From NCBI RefSeq assembly GCF_030272615.1, contig NC_081409.1, forward strand, positions 21,640,260-21,704,259: a DNA stretch of 64,000 bases, given 5' to 3'. The position numbers were made by a program, and so were the translations under genes. The notes under the pieces were generated by a model that was given only the letters and a program-made list of their open reading frames with translations, was not told the origin of the DNA and did no database searches. The stretch comes from Cryptomeria japonica (Eukaryota; Streptophyta; Pinopsida; Cupressales; Cupressaceae). Of the stretch, positions 36,513 through 48,419 are shown piece after piece; the stretch's first letter is position 1; each line of letters starts with the position of its first letter.

Positions 36513-37447
36513 TGTTGGAATCCAAGAACACTAAGAGGGGGGGTGAATCAGTGTTCTACCGGTATGATCAATTTTAACCTTATTAAAACATGCATACACC
36601 AACTGGTATACCGATACATAGAGAATTGAAAGAAGTAAAGCAACCAATAAGACAATCACATAAATGGGAACCATAACACATATAATTATATGTGAAAAAA
36701 CTCAAAGAAGAAAAACCATGGTGGGATTTGTGACCCATAATATTAATTCACTGGCCATAGGAAGATATATTACAAAATATAGGGGCCTACACTTGCAAGA
36801 AGGCTTACAGCCTAGAGCAAACTGCTCAGCCACAAAAGGAGCCTCATTGACTACATAAAAATCTAGACTACAATCTAGAGAAATGATTGAACTGTTGAGA
36901 TAACATCTTCTATGCTTGAATACAGTTCTGATTAAGCTCTGCCTGTTCTAGTCTGAAACCCTAAACCCTTTACCGGAATAACCCTTACATAAATATCCTC
37001 ACATACATGATCTCTCTGATATATTTTGCATTTCCTTCCTAATACATATTCACATCATATCACATCCACCTATATCTGTCAAAATGATCTAATTCAACTG
37101 ACCTATATACCCTATACAATTTATCATGCCTTATGTCGGCTTACAAAGATAATTACAATATCAATATACATGTCGGCAAGATAACATAAATACATGAATA
37201 TCATAAACAATTGTCGATGCCAGATCCAAAAGATGTCAACCTCCAATACCGATAGCCTGATTCTAAACCATGTTAGTCTACATTGCTGGTAACCAAAGAA
37301 ATCCTTCCATCCTGCCAGTGCTGGTGTAGTGTCTGTGAAGTGCCTGCCAGTACACAAGTGAACAAAAACATGAAGCCGAAACAAGATACCATGTTGCCAT
37401 CAATGAAAATATAGTGAAACCAACCAATTGAGTGTCAATTGCCAACA
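36513..37447 (-). repeat. 3' LTR of element C
   Basis: Matches 42,452-43,403 nearly throughout, with scattered single-base changes. It has a run of 7 G (plus strand, near 36,535) where the partner has 15. Confidence 0.9.
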
Positions 37448-37898
37448 ATCTCCCCTTTTGGCATTGATGGCAACACTCATGTGAAAAATGATCATGGTTT
37501 CATATGGCGGTTTCATCCCACCTGCTCCCTCTGAGCTGAATATTCATCATTAATACAAAATACTCCATACTCCCCCTAATGTATAAAACTCCCTCTTTTT
37601 TTCTTTTTTACATCTATATCACTCCCCCTTTGACATCAATGTCATCAAAATTTCCAAAAAGAATGCCAAAGATCCAAAACCGGGACGAAGAATGAAAGAT
37701 ATTGTATAATGAATATCCCAAAAATATCTTACCAGAGCTTAATATATTTGAAAATATCTGGGTATGCCTTCTCCAAAATCTCAAGTTAAGTATCCCAACC
37801 AGATTTGAAAGTGCCAGAAATAGATACAAGTCCATTTAGCATATTGGAATAGGACTCTTTCTCATTTAGGTCTATCGGTGTGGGCTTGCCAACCATAT

Positions 37899-40800
37899 CT
37901 ATACACTCCTTCTTATGTACACTAAGTGAATCCAACCGAGACTCACCAAACCTCTAAGACTTTTGGCTCTTCTTATGATTTTGTCTTTTTCTTTCTCAAG
38001 AGCAGAAACTTGAGATTCCAAAACCAAAATTTGATCATCAATGGATGTAGTCAATGAATTCAATCCATCAAAAGAATTAGCTTTACTTGAAATTTTCTCC
38101 TGGAATTCCTTAATCTTCTTATCCAAATTAAATGTAAGAGCATCTATGTTACAACATACTTTGTAAATATTTGTACACTGATTCAAAGAATTATCTAGCA
38201 ATTTCAATTTCTCATCAATTTCCTTTCTCTCAGATTCAATCATCTAATCAAATGTAGCTCTTTTAGCTTGTGTGAACCTCTCCAGTGCTTGTCGGTTTGA
38301 AATCTATTGCAAGGATTGAAAATCCTTTGAAATATGCTCTATAATTATCTTAAGCTTACAGGATGGGTTTGCTTCTCTGTCAATCTTGCACTTTGGGACT
38401 AGTCTATGCAAAACAATGATAAACTGATCAATAATCCATTTATTTGTAGATCCCTCCTTCATCAATTTCTGTGCTACCATCATCATGAGTTCAATAAGAT
38501 TCATCTCGGTTATGTTTTTCTTTTCAACCTGCGAGGTATCAATTGACAAAAATGATGGACTCACTACTGATTCCCTGCCAGATTCCTCTTTCTTTTCCTC
38601 TAATGATTTATCCTTTAATGTTTCCTCACTTGCATTGGTGGCTTCACCACTTGGTGCAGTCTCAGTAACTGTCGGTCCCTTCCTAGGAACTGTAACCTCA
38701 TCCTGTACATATGTATCTAGAAGACTATTGTCCTCAACATTAGTATCCTATACATTATCAACCTTTTCACTCTCTGTATTTGCCGGTATCTCAACATTTT
38801 CCTGTACATTTGTATCTACTTGGGGCTTAATTTCCACTATCTTAATGTTTTTCAAAATTGAGGGTGAAGTACCCATAATTCTGTTTCCTTTTCCTTCAAC
38901 CGAGATGTCTGCAATATCTGTTTTTGATTTTGGTGAAGTAAAGAAACCAAGGTTCTCTTCAAATAGCTTAACCCATGCCTTGTGGGTATCCTTGATTATC
39001 TCATTTACCCTTCCTAACATAGGACTGGTTATTCTATGTTTGCTGTTAAAGATTTTTCTATCTGTAACCTCAAGTGTCCTTTCCATTTCCTCTGGAGTAA
39101 TAGAAACACAAACGAATAACAACTCTTGAATTTTTATGTTCTTATATTCTTGCATTTCTTATAGTCTCCTAGCATCTAACATACCATATAATTCTATCGG
39201 TATTTGATCTTCAATTTCTATCAAGGCTTTCTTATAAATATCCAAATATAACAATATTGTTTCCTCTACCTCTCTTTGTTCATCATTATCTAAACGATCA
39301 TAGTAAAATTATACATTCTTTAACACACCATCCTTTGTTATTTCATCTACTAACTCTGCACATTTTTTTGGTGGAATGATAGTTTCATTACCATATTGAA
39401 TTGTCGTATCAATGTCATTCTTCTTCTTCCTTTTTGCAGTACCGGATGGAGCTAAAGGTGTTTCTTTTGCTACTTGCTTTTGTGCCAGTAACTTGAATGT
39501 AACTTTCCTAACCAGTTGATTTTTAGCCTCTAGCTTGGTTTCCTTTGTTTTCTTCCTTATAACCCTTTTGAAAGCTAGGGGTGTGTCATCCTCAGATGTA
39601 GACTTTGCTGTAATAGACTCAATGAATACTTATGGTTCTTTTCTCTTCCTACCTTTCTCCAGGACAACATCAATCAATTCTTTGATGTCCTGTGAAACTT
39701 TCTTGCCTTTCCTTCCTTCTTCTCTCTCTTCTTCTGGTTGAACTCAGTTTCAAGTTCTTGTGTCTTCTGCTTAGCAGTACTATAGGGCTTCTGAGCTTCA
39801 TCAATAGGTGCATCAATCAACATTTTTGCATAAGCATCTAAAATTTGTCCATCAACTTCATAGCCCATTTCCTCAACCCAGATCTTCTGGGGTTTGACCA
39901 CTTCCATGAGTGTTTCATCTTTTTTCACCATGAAGCATATGTTAGTTAAGTATTTCTCAATAATGTGCTTAGGAACCCTTTCTCTAGATTTCATAGCTTT
40001 TTGGAATGCTTTAAAATATCCCTATACTTTGTCATCTCTCTGACTGCCTAATGTAGCAATTGACTGTTTCAGTTGCCTCCCTACATGGATATCAAATGCC
40101 CATTGGCTTTTCCCAAAATCGAGAGTCTCATTCATGAAAAATAGCATTAAACAAACAATTAAGTTGCCATACCAGAAAGTCCCTTTCTTTTATCCTTTAA
40201 TCTTTCCTAGGTTTATCAATAATTCATCCAACATCCAACCACATAGATCCAATCTCTCATTTTCTCTCATCATTTTGTAAGATGCGAAAATGCAGGAGCT
40301 AGAAACAAAATTCAGTCGGTTTGACCGAGTTACCTTATAACCGATGACCATGCTACTGAATTTGATGTCTGTGTCGGTAATAGTGCTTATTCTCATGGAT
40401 CGCCTATTTGATGTTGCACCCATGATTTTATTTACATAATCATTAGAAACCTTCTTATTTGGATGTTGCCCAACCTTTGTTAAACCGATGATTTCCCTGA
40501 TGGCCTCCTTGGTGATCTTGTATGGTCTGTCCAACCAGATAAAATCTCCATGTACTCTACTCAAAACATACCTAACAATTTCATCTTTGAATTATGGAAT
40601 GTCCAGAATACCGGTAAACCCTAAGTCTTCAATGTGCTTGTATTCAGGTTTGATTTTTCCAAAATCTCCCATTAGCTCGCTCATGTACATGCCCTTTATA
40701 TCACATGTCCCCAGATCTTGTATGTATGCCCTAATATCTTTGACATACACAAATCCTTTCGGAACATGGGAAATTGCTCCAAATGAGTCATCTAGGGTTG

Positions 40801-40903
40801 CCACATGTGGGTATCACTTGAAAGTTAGTCTGGGACGGTTCTTGTCCTCAACAATAGTCGGATTTGCAACAAAGATAGGAATAGATGATGACCTTGCTTC
40901 CAT
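37899..40903 (-). pseudogene. ORF2 of element C, unknown long ORF in place of pol
   Basis: The start is placed at the ATG giving MEARSSSIPIFVANP. A TGA appears at codon 30, then the frame continues (ATLDDSFGAISHVPKGFVYV, IEDLGFTGILDIP, stop, VHGDFIWLDRPYKITKEA, IIGLTKVGQHPNKKV; to 40,190). Further open blocks are 39994-39674, 39155-38748, 38564-38304 and 38243-37899. The middle is Lys/Glu/Ser-rich; the last block is a clear coiled coil (IDDQILVLESQVSALEKEKD). Total about 1,000 codons. No catalytic residues or retroelement enzyme motifs. The N-terminal 'KITKEAIREIIGL' pattern resembles the LTR-borne ORF of the Ty3 element and loosely the plant mobile domain. Not recognised by name. Confidence 0.55.
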
Positions 40904-41389
40904 GATAAAAGATAAGTACCTGTTAATTGCCGCCGGTGAAACCCTAAAAAACTCTTTCAGTCGCCGATGAAATCGCTCAAGAAGATATCTGATCGTACTG
41001 AATCACCTTTGATCACTCTGAATCGCTCTTAATTGCTCTAACTGCAAGGTGATAAAAAATGAAGTGGATTCAACCTTTTAACCTTCAAGAAAAACCCTAA
41101 TACGTCATTGATATAAATGACTTTCGGTGAAAGATACCGGATCTTTGTTAAACATCTCTATGCCGGATAAGCATCTCCAATGTCTGGAACATCTTCCAGA
41201 ACCTCTTCCTAGGGCATATGCAACATCTTCATAAATTTTGCCTACCCCTAAGGCATCTGCCTTAGTTACCGGATGAGCTACCTGTCGGTGTAAGAGCAAC
41301 CTCCTCTACTGGATAAGTAACCGGTGCATTCCCATTTGCTGATTGTTCTTCAATCTTCCTGACCTATCTCTGGGTACGATCTTGCTGGA
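40904..41389 (-). promoter_or_regulatory. Leader between gag-like gene and ORF2, promoter-like
   Basis: No open frame. Next to the ORF2 start the minus strand reads TTTTTTAGGGTTTCACCGGC, which contains a telo-box (TTAGGGTTT), a motif common in plant promoters and 5' leaders. Repeated 'gaatcgctc' words occur around 40,970-41,030. The stretch may be a captured gene leader; this is inference. Confidence 0.35.
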
Positions 41390-42383
41390 TTCAATTAACC
41401 TTCTCTTTTCCTTTCTCATTTGGTCCTCCATTACCAACTGGTGGATTTTTGCTTTTACAAAATTTAGCAATACGTCCAACCTCATTACATGCATAACATG
41501 TAACATTGTTCTTTTGAATTGCTTTGCTAAAACCGATATAATTGTTTGACCTACACTGATTAGCCATATGTCTAAATTTGCCACATGCATAGAATTTAAC
41601 ATCCATTCTGCAATCTTCTGTCTTATGACCATTCTTATTACATTTAGAACATTGACTGGGAGTAGAATCAGGGTTCTGATTTGCTTTGTTTCTACATTGC
41701 CTAGCCATGTGACCAAATTTATTGCAAACAAAGCATCTACCATTAAATTTATAAGCATTAAACTGCCTTACCGGTACATTATGGTTTTGATCTTCATTAG
41801 CAATACCGGAACTTTGTCCTTGCTCAAATCCAAGTCCACTGGAATCTCCATTTTGCCTTTGTCTCTTCAATAACTCATCTAGTTGTGTTGAACTAATCTT
41901 TAATTTTTCTTTATACTCACTTGCAGTAGTTAGATCATCTCTCAGAATTATCATTTGTCTCTCAATCTCTTGTTCATTACTCTGGGATTGTACTAAATCA
42001 GTTCTCAACATATCATTCTCATGAACCAACCTACCACATTCTTCAAATTTATTCTTCAGAGGTACAACAATATTTTCTTCCCTTTTCTTCTGGTTCTCAA
42101 TCTCCTTAGACATTCTCATAGTTATAACTTACATTTCATTTCTCATAACCATGTTCTCTTGACTCAGCTTCTGACACTATTCCTTAAGTGCATCTTTCTC
42201 TTCATCATCCTAATTTTGCAAAAGTTCCTTTCTCCTAGCTTGAATAGATGACAACTTTTCTTGTAGGACAAGAATGAATTCCTAAGCAAAATTCAATTCA
42301 TTTTGTAACTTCAAGTTCTTTAATCTTTCAACATCATAATCTTCAAGTGCCATCTCAAGTTGCTTTTCCAAACCCATATCCAT
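41390..42383 (-). pseudogene. Coiled-coil/zinc-knuckle gag-like gene of element C
   Basis: The ATG at 42,383 lies about 55 nt after the primer site and opens MDMGLEKQLEMALEDYD. The N-terminal part is charged and heptad-like (LKNLKLQNELN, KLSSIQARRKELL, ERQMIILRDDL), with about three stops before 42,119. The open C-terminal part has four zinc-knuckle units: CFVCNKFGHMARQC, CSKCNKNGHKTEDC, CKFRHMANQC-like (FYACGKFRHMANQC, first Cys lost) and CYACNEVGRIAKFC (His changed to Arg). It would bind nucleic acid. I see no capsid signature (no UBN2-type or Retrotrans_gag motif), which is unusual for gag. It ends near 41,390. Confidence 0.75.
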
Positions 42384-42451
42384 GGATTCCGAATTCAGGA
42401 TCTCCCTCAAGCTGTTAAACTTCCTCCAAGTTACAAGGCTCAGATACCAAT

Positions 42452-43403
42452 TGTTGGAATCCAAGAACACTGAGAGGGGGGGGGGGGGGGTGAATCAGTG
42501 TTCTACCAATATGATCAATTTTAACCTTATTAAAATATGCATATTACACCAACTGGTATACCGGTACATAGAGAATTCAAAGAAGTAAAGCAACCAATAA
42601 GACAATCACATAAATGAGAACCATAACACACATAATTATACATGGAAAACCTTAAAGAAGAAAAACCATAGTTGGATTTGTAACCCACAATATCAATTCA
42701 CTGACCATATGAAGAGATATTACAAAATATAGGGGCTTGCACTTGTAGGAAGGCTTACAGCATAGAGCACACTGCTCAGTCACAAAAGGTGCCTCATTGA
42801 CTACATATAAATCAAAACTACAATTTGAAGAAATGATTGAACTGTAGAAATAGAATCTTCTATGCCTGAATACAGTTCTAGTTAAGCTCTGTTTGATCCG
42901 GTTTGAAACCCTAAACCCTTTACCGGAATAACCCTTACATAAATATCCTCACATACATGATCTCTCTAATATATTTTGCATTTCCTTCCTAATACATATT
43001 TACATCATATCACATCCACCTATATCTGTCAAAATGATCTAATTCAACTAACCTATATACCCTATACAATTTATCATGCCTTATGTTGACTTACAAAGAT
43101 AATTATAATATCAATATACATGTCAGCTAGATAACATAAATACATGAATATCAAAAACAATTGTCGATGCCAGATTCAAAAGATGTCAACCTCCAATACC
43201 GATAGCCTGATTCTAAACCGTGTTGGCCTGCATTGCCGGTAACCAAAGAAATCCTTCCATCTTGCCGGTGCCGGTGCCGGTGTAGTGTCTATGAAGTGCC
43301 CGCCGATACACAAGTGAACCAAAACATGAAGCCGAAACAAGATACCATGTTGCCATCAATGACAATATAGTGAAACCAACCAATTGAGTGTGAATTGCCA
43401 ACA
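42452..43403 (-). repeat. 5' LTR of element C
   Basis: Upstream LTR in the element's orientation. A 15-base G run (plus strand, 42,476-42,490) and an added 'gccggt' unit near 43,268 are the clearest differences from the partner. Confidence 0.9.
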
Positions 43404-43451
43404 TATGTTGGTGTTTATATTGGTGTTGCCATTAATGCCAAAGGGGGAAAA

Positions 43452-44938
43452 TGTTGGCATGGTTGGCATAATTGATGCAAATGAAGAATTATGACTGGCC
43501 TGGTAAAGGACTGTTTGTGATGACATTGTGATGAAGAGATTGAGATTGCATGATTGGATGACTTTGATTAGTTATTTGTATTGTCATTGATGGCAACTGA
43601 TGTTTTCTATGTTGTATTTTGTCATCTTAGTCTTTTTGGTCTATCGGAAATGCCTTATCGGTATTGAGGACAGTGTACTGAGAATTAGGACCTTAACCGA
43701 TAAATGAGGAGATGTTTTGATTGATTTCAAATATTAGCAATGATTGAACTGTTGCAGGTTGGAATATGAGTTTGTATCATTGTAATATATATTTGACCGG
43801 TACCGCATCATGTTTTGGTTACTAGAAGTCATGTTTATGGGTTTTGTGATATTTTTGCTAGAGTTTAAGAAGGGTTTAAGGACCAGTAAAGAATTCTCTT
43901 AACCAGTAATGATTTTTGGTTTGGCGGTGATCTACATCAAGTTCAAATATTGGTGATGATGTGGCACAACCCGCGTGAAGTGTTTGAATTATGTTTTAGT
44001 GTGATCAAGATGGAATTTCTTGAGAATGTGCAAAGTGCTTAGCAGAATGAGCTAAGGCTTTGACTTTGTATCAGATCGAATTATTGTGATAAGTTATGAT
44101 CTCTCAATGGTTGATATTGATTTATAATTAATTGTAATGATCCATATGATGATCTTTAATGATTTGTAAAGATTTCTGATGATCTATGTTGTAAGTCTTA
44201 GGGTTTTGTAACCGACTAAGTTGTAAAGTTTATTTAGGTCGGTACAGTTGATGTTTGTTGTGTCGGTGATCTTGAGAAGAGTATGAAGCTGAACTAGAGT
44301 GTGAGAGATCTTCTGGAGTGTTGTAGATTTGAAGTAGAATTAGATCCGATCAAGCAAGCAGTTAAGTGCTATACCCAGATCATTCACTAGTGTTCCCTAA
44401 CAGTTGCAAGAGCTAAAATCCCTTAACCAGTTAGCTCAATATCTGAGTGATGAATTCTCTTGCGAGGTTGATCCTAACAGGTCAAAGCTCCTAACAGGTC
44501 TCATTATCTAAATCCCTTAACTGGATGACTCCTAACAGGGTCTGCTCCTAATAGGGCATCATTGTAAGCTTCTAACCGGGCTTGGATCCCAACATGGTGC
44601 ATTCCAAAAGAGTGAACAATATTTGTGGTACCAATTCCCACCGTGGTTTTTCCCTATTTGGTTTTCCACGTGAAAAACATGGTGTTCATATGGTGAATGT
44701 TCTTATGTGATGTTATGTTTATTTTCAGTTAATGCATGGTAAATGAACACTTAATGTGCAAATATGATAAATCAATTTAACAGTTGGTTATCAGTGATTA
44801 CCGATAATGGTAAAGAGTTTATTGCTGGTTTATGATTGATTTGGTGAATTTTTATAAGGTTGAATTTTAAGTTTGAAATTATTGTTAATACTGATTAACC
44901 CCACCTCTCAGTATTAACCGAATCCTCTAAGATTAACA
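43452..44938 (+). repeat. 3' LTR of copia B
   Basis: Starts TGTTGGCATGG directly after the purine tract aaagggggaaaa, ends AAGATTAACA and is followed by the right target duplication tattc (44939-44943). About 30 bp shorter than the 5' LTR through small deletions in its 3' part. Confidence 0.9.
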
Positions 44939-44943
44939 TATTC

Positions 44944-45169
44944 ATCATCATCTATTCATCCTCTTCTAGCCTTATCCCCTATATTTCCTTTTAAGAGAAC
45001 ACATGTGTTCTCCTAACCCATATGTCCTTTTGAGGGGGCATCATCCTAACTCATCATCCATCCTATGACTGGGGCATCTTGCTTCTAGTCCTTATCCTTA
45101 TCCTAGCTACTATATTTTAATCTTCTTTGAAATAACCCAGACACTACAATGTTTCAAAGAGGGGTAAAA
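44944..45169 (+). other. Last interior piece of the old Ty3-like element
   Basis: Pyrimidine-rich words continue those before copia B. It ends in the purine-rich run caaagaggggtaaaa directly before TGTAGAC, a polypurine tract placed as expected for a plus-strand element. Confidence 0.6.
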
Positions 45170-45878
45170 TGTAGACCCTTAAAATTTTCCTAGCTTAATT
45201 AAATAAATATTTTATTTATTTAGTTATTTTATTCTATGCCTTCTATTAATTAAATAATTTTTATTTAATTAATTAATTCAAAAATCTTCTTCTAGCCTTT
45301 CCCTATTTAAATAAATATTTTATTTATTTAATTAGCCCCACCTCTTCTATTAGTTAAATAAATCTTTATTTATTTAATTAATTCATTAGTTTTTTCTCTC
45401 CATGATACTTATCATTCATTTCTTAATTTATCTTTAACCACCTCTCTTATATTTTTCTATTTCTTATACCTACCATATAATCTAAGCCGACCATTTATCC
45501 CTCCACCTCTTAATCCTATCCTTCCATTTCTAGGGTACTCTTTTATAAAAGAGGATCCTTTCCCTATCATTTTATATCAATCAATCAAGTGAAGCACCTA
45601 CACTCTATCGAATATCAACCACAATCTATTCTCCATTGATCTCTTGTGTACAATACAAATATGAGTGTAACCATAATACATCAAGAAAGATCAACAAAGA
45701 TAGGAAGACAATGGAGATCAAACCCTATGAACATGTGAAGGTATAACATTTGTATATTTGTTGTTTGCATGATTTAAGGTTCTTCAATGGTGTATATGGA
45801 TTCATTTTAGAACTAGGTTTTAGTGGTTGAATCTTATTAGGTTTTACAATATTTTAATATCCAATTCTAGCATAGACA
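45170..45878 (+). repeat. 3' LTR of the old Ty3-like element (709 bp)
   Basis: Begins TGTAGACCCTTAAAATT and ends ATAGACA. It is the same family as the solo LTR inside the big Ty3 element (14,066-14,867, opposite strand): both share the start, AT-rich 'taattaaataaata' blocks, the region 'agataggaag.caatggagatcaaaccct' and the end. A TATA-like 'ttttataaaa' is at about 45,540. No matching 5' LTR is present in the window. Confidence 0.75.
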
Positions 45879-48419
45879 TAAATTACATTCATTATGGAGC
45901 ATATAACTGAATTACCCACATTTTCTATGTATGCTTTAATGCCATAATCATTAATATACAACTCTAAATTGACATTAGAACTTGTTATAAAATTAAATAA
46001 AAAATATTTGAATTAATTTTGATCATTAAAAAAAAATAACACTAAAATAAACACATCATTAATTTAATCAAATCGATAATCAGCTACCAAAATCATTTTA
46101 TATTAATATTGTAGATATTGTAATCCTAAAATTAAAAAAATAATTAATCAAATGTATTAATGTGATTTTCAATTAATTTAGTGGTGGAGGCATGAGAAAC
46201 AAAACATCAACTAGAAATAATTAACCATGAAGTTTGGATGGTCACAATCTTGTGAGAATAAAAATAACACATTACCTCTCCAAATTTTATAATATGTCTG
46301 AAATGAATTAGATATTAACCTATGGGAGATCCAAAATCAAGTAAATTCCTTTTTTAAATGATTAGAATTTACCAATTGTAAAATTCTGTCATTTCTAAGA
46401 GCTCGATGGTTTAATACCACATTTAAAAATATATAAAGATCTTCTCAATGTGACCCAACAACAAAACACATTTAATAAGGATGTCAATTCCCATGGACCA
46501 AAGTCATGGACATGACTAGGATCATTAATGATATTAGGTTTCCACAATGCATAACTATATTTAGTGTAGTTTCTGGGTTCCATTGTGTGACTATGTTCAA
46601 TGTAAAAATTGTCACACAATTGAACCCAAAAACTAGACTAAATAAGACTAGGATCATTTTATAAAAAATAAAAAAATAAAAGAAATTTAGATGTTATAGG
46701 CAAGGGCTTTTTACAACTTGGAAGGGTTGAGAATTCATAAATTAAACTTATATCATATATATTAATAGTTTACACATAAATGAATTGAATTCTAATTAAT
46801 TTGAAAAACTTATAGGTAATAGAAAGATAATATTGAGCATATTCATGTGTATGCAAATCCCTCATTGATAAGATAAATCATGCACTAATTACATTACTAA
46901 TCTTTGTGTGTTTATGGTTTTGTATGCCACATTGGTGGGCATGCACCTATCATAGTGTCTTTTATACTTCCATGAGCACTATGAGGTCACTAGGGGTTAC
47001 ATCACCATTTTATTGCCCATGTTGTGGGTAACGTTATTATTTGTAGATACCATCTCCAACCCATGTGCTTACACAATGCACTATAAACAATCATTAAAAT
47101 ATGGTCACATTGATATATGATTGATTCTTTTATCATTACATGATTAGATGTTTATCTATTTACATGATTATATGCTTCTAGATTACGTTTTAATTTCAAT
47201 TATTTCTTTTCCCTCCTTCAATAGTTCCTTGTTTCCTATGGATCTAATCAATTATTGTAGGCCTATCTTATCATTGGTGTTCCTATATTTACATGTGTGA
47301 ATTTGTAGGTATTTTTGGAGACAAGTAACTTTTGGAGAAAATACACATGTCCATATTTTCATAGGTTTAATTACTTTATATTGACTTTATTGCAGAATGT
47401 ATTGAGTTATCAAAATATTTACTTTATGTACATGTTTGTGAGTGCTACAAACTTTGAGATGCATGACCATTCAAGGAATCACATGCACCTCATAATGGAA
47501 ACAAAATCTAATGCTGAAATTTGTGTACCCATGTTATTTCCTATTTAATTTTGTATTTATTTCGAGGGGAGATCTTTGATACATAGACACATTAACAAAT
47601 GATGTATTTTGTGTGAAGTTAGTCCCTTACACTATATTATTCACTTACCACATTACACATATTTCTATATATCTACTACTTATCTCCTTTCACATGTTCA
47701 CACAATCTTATAAATTTTCTCTATCCACTTCTTTATTGTTTCCATGCTTCCAATTGTTCCTACATAAATGTTATCTAGTATGATTTAATATTCAATTTTT
47801 AATCAGAATCTAATTTGTGATCATAAGATTGTACTTTATCTCACCCAAATTTAAATTTTTATCTTTTTATTTACATAAATCTCAAAATTAGAATACCTTT
47901 TAATTTTTTATTTTTTTCACATTTCAAATACTTTTCAATCAAATAACTTTCAATTTGACAAAATTAAAAAAAAAAATCACTTTTACCTCCTTACAACACC
48001 TTTCTAGCTACCCACCCACATATTTCCTTCTATTATCTATTGATAGCTTCTATTCTTTATAAACTGCTTTAATTCACACTATTCTAGATACTATACTTAT
48101 CATGATCTAAAAAACCTAAACACTATATAAAATTGAATCAAAGCAGAATTTCATCTAACTCCCGTTCTTTGAAATAAGAAAAAACATCATTCTAACTGCT
48201 ATTCTTCCCATGCTTGGTCTAGAAACCATTATATTTATTTGAAGATTAGTTATATTTGAAGATTGGTTGAGTGGCTTTAATAGGTATCTTTGTTACCTGG
48301 TTATTAGGAGATTCCTAAATGACTAGGATGATTGTAGTGAAGAAAGTTTTAAAGATGATCATTTTGTTTTGACATGCGTATCGTTTGTACTTATCACTTC
48401 TTTTTTAAAGTAGACGCAA
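45879..48419. other. AT-rich intergenic spacer
   Basis: No gene or complete element recognised apart from the hairpin listed separately. Short open frames here show no family signature. Confidence 0.5.
46560..46642. repeat. 32-bp-stem hairpin between 13-bp direct repeats
   Basis: Arms 46,560-46,591 and 46,611-46,642 pair over 32 positions with 3 mismatches around a 19-nt loop. The 13-bp word gactaggatcatt occurs at 46,514-46,526 and again at 46,646-46,658. It may be a small foldback transposon remnant or a hairpin RNA source; neither is shown. Confidence 0.6.

Larger units (their letters stand above)
36513..43403 (-). mobile_element. Element C: pol-less LTR retrotransposon nested in copia B
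   Basis: LTRs of 935 and 952 bp with target duplication tatgt (36508-36512, 43404-43408). On the minus strand the LTR begins TGTTGGCAATT and ends GGATTCCAACA, followed by the primer site TGGTATCTGAGCC (tRNA-Met type) at 42,449-42,437; a purine tract AAAAGGGGAGAT precedes the 3' LTR. The 5-kb interior encodes a coiled-coil/zinc-knuckle gag-like protein and then an unrelated long ORF. I find no protease, integrase, RT or RNase H. It fits non-autonomous classes such as TR-GAG, probably mobilised by a copia element with the same primer. Confidence 0.88.
30505..44938 (+). mobile_element. Copia B: Ty1/copia element carrying nested element C
   Basis: LTRs of 1,516 and 1,487 bp, target duplication tattc on both sides, tRNA-Met-type primer site (one base changed), copia-order gag-pol at 32,094-36,150, and purine tracts before the 3' LTR. 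A 6.9-kb element on the opposite strand sits in its 3' untranslated part; without it copia B would be about 7.5 kb. Pol is more decayed than in copia A, including loss of the RT catalytic box. Related to copia A by protein, but its LTRs differ. Confidence 0.92.
19818..45878 (+). mobile_element. Old 5'-truncated Ty3-like element split by copia A and copia B
   Basis: Pieces at 19,818-21,398, 27,985-30,504 and 44,939-45,878 join across the target duplications of the two copia insertions (tccta and tattc). The joined order is gag fragment, long C/T-rich interior without pol, a purine tract (caaagaggggtaaaa), and a 3' LTR starting TGTAGAC. No 5' LTR or primer site is seen, so the element is truncated or its left end is beyond recognition. 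Without pol it was probably non-autonomous or is heavily deleted. Confidence 0.65.

Noticed and set aside
38485-39129. 214-codon open frame on the plus strand
   Set aside because: It is the antisense shadow of ORF2 of element C; its Ser/Phe/Leu-rich translation reflects Lys/Glu codons on the other strand.
42384-42470. Upstream ATG for the gag-like gene of element C
   Set aside because: That frame would start inside the LTR and run through the primer site; the ATG at 42,383 after the primer site is more plausible.
48100-48140. tatataaaat as the UGT TATA box
   Set aside because: It lies about 560 bp before the ATG, with no support for so long a leader.
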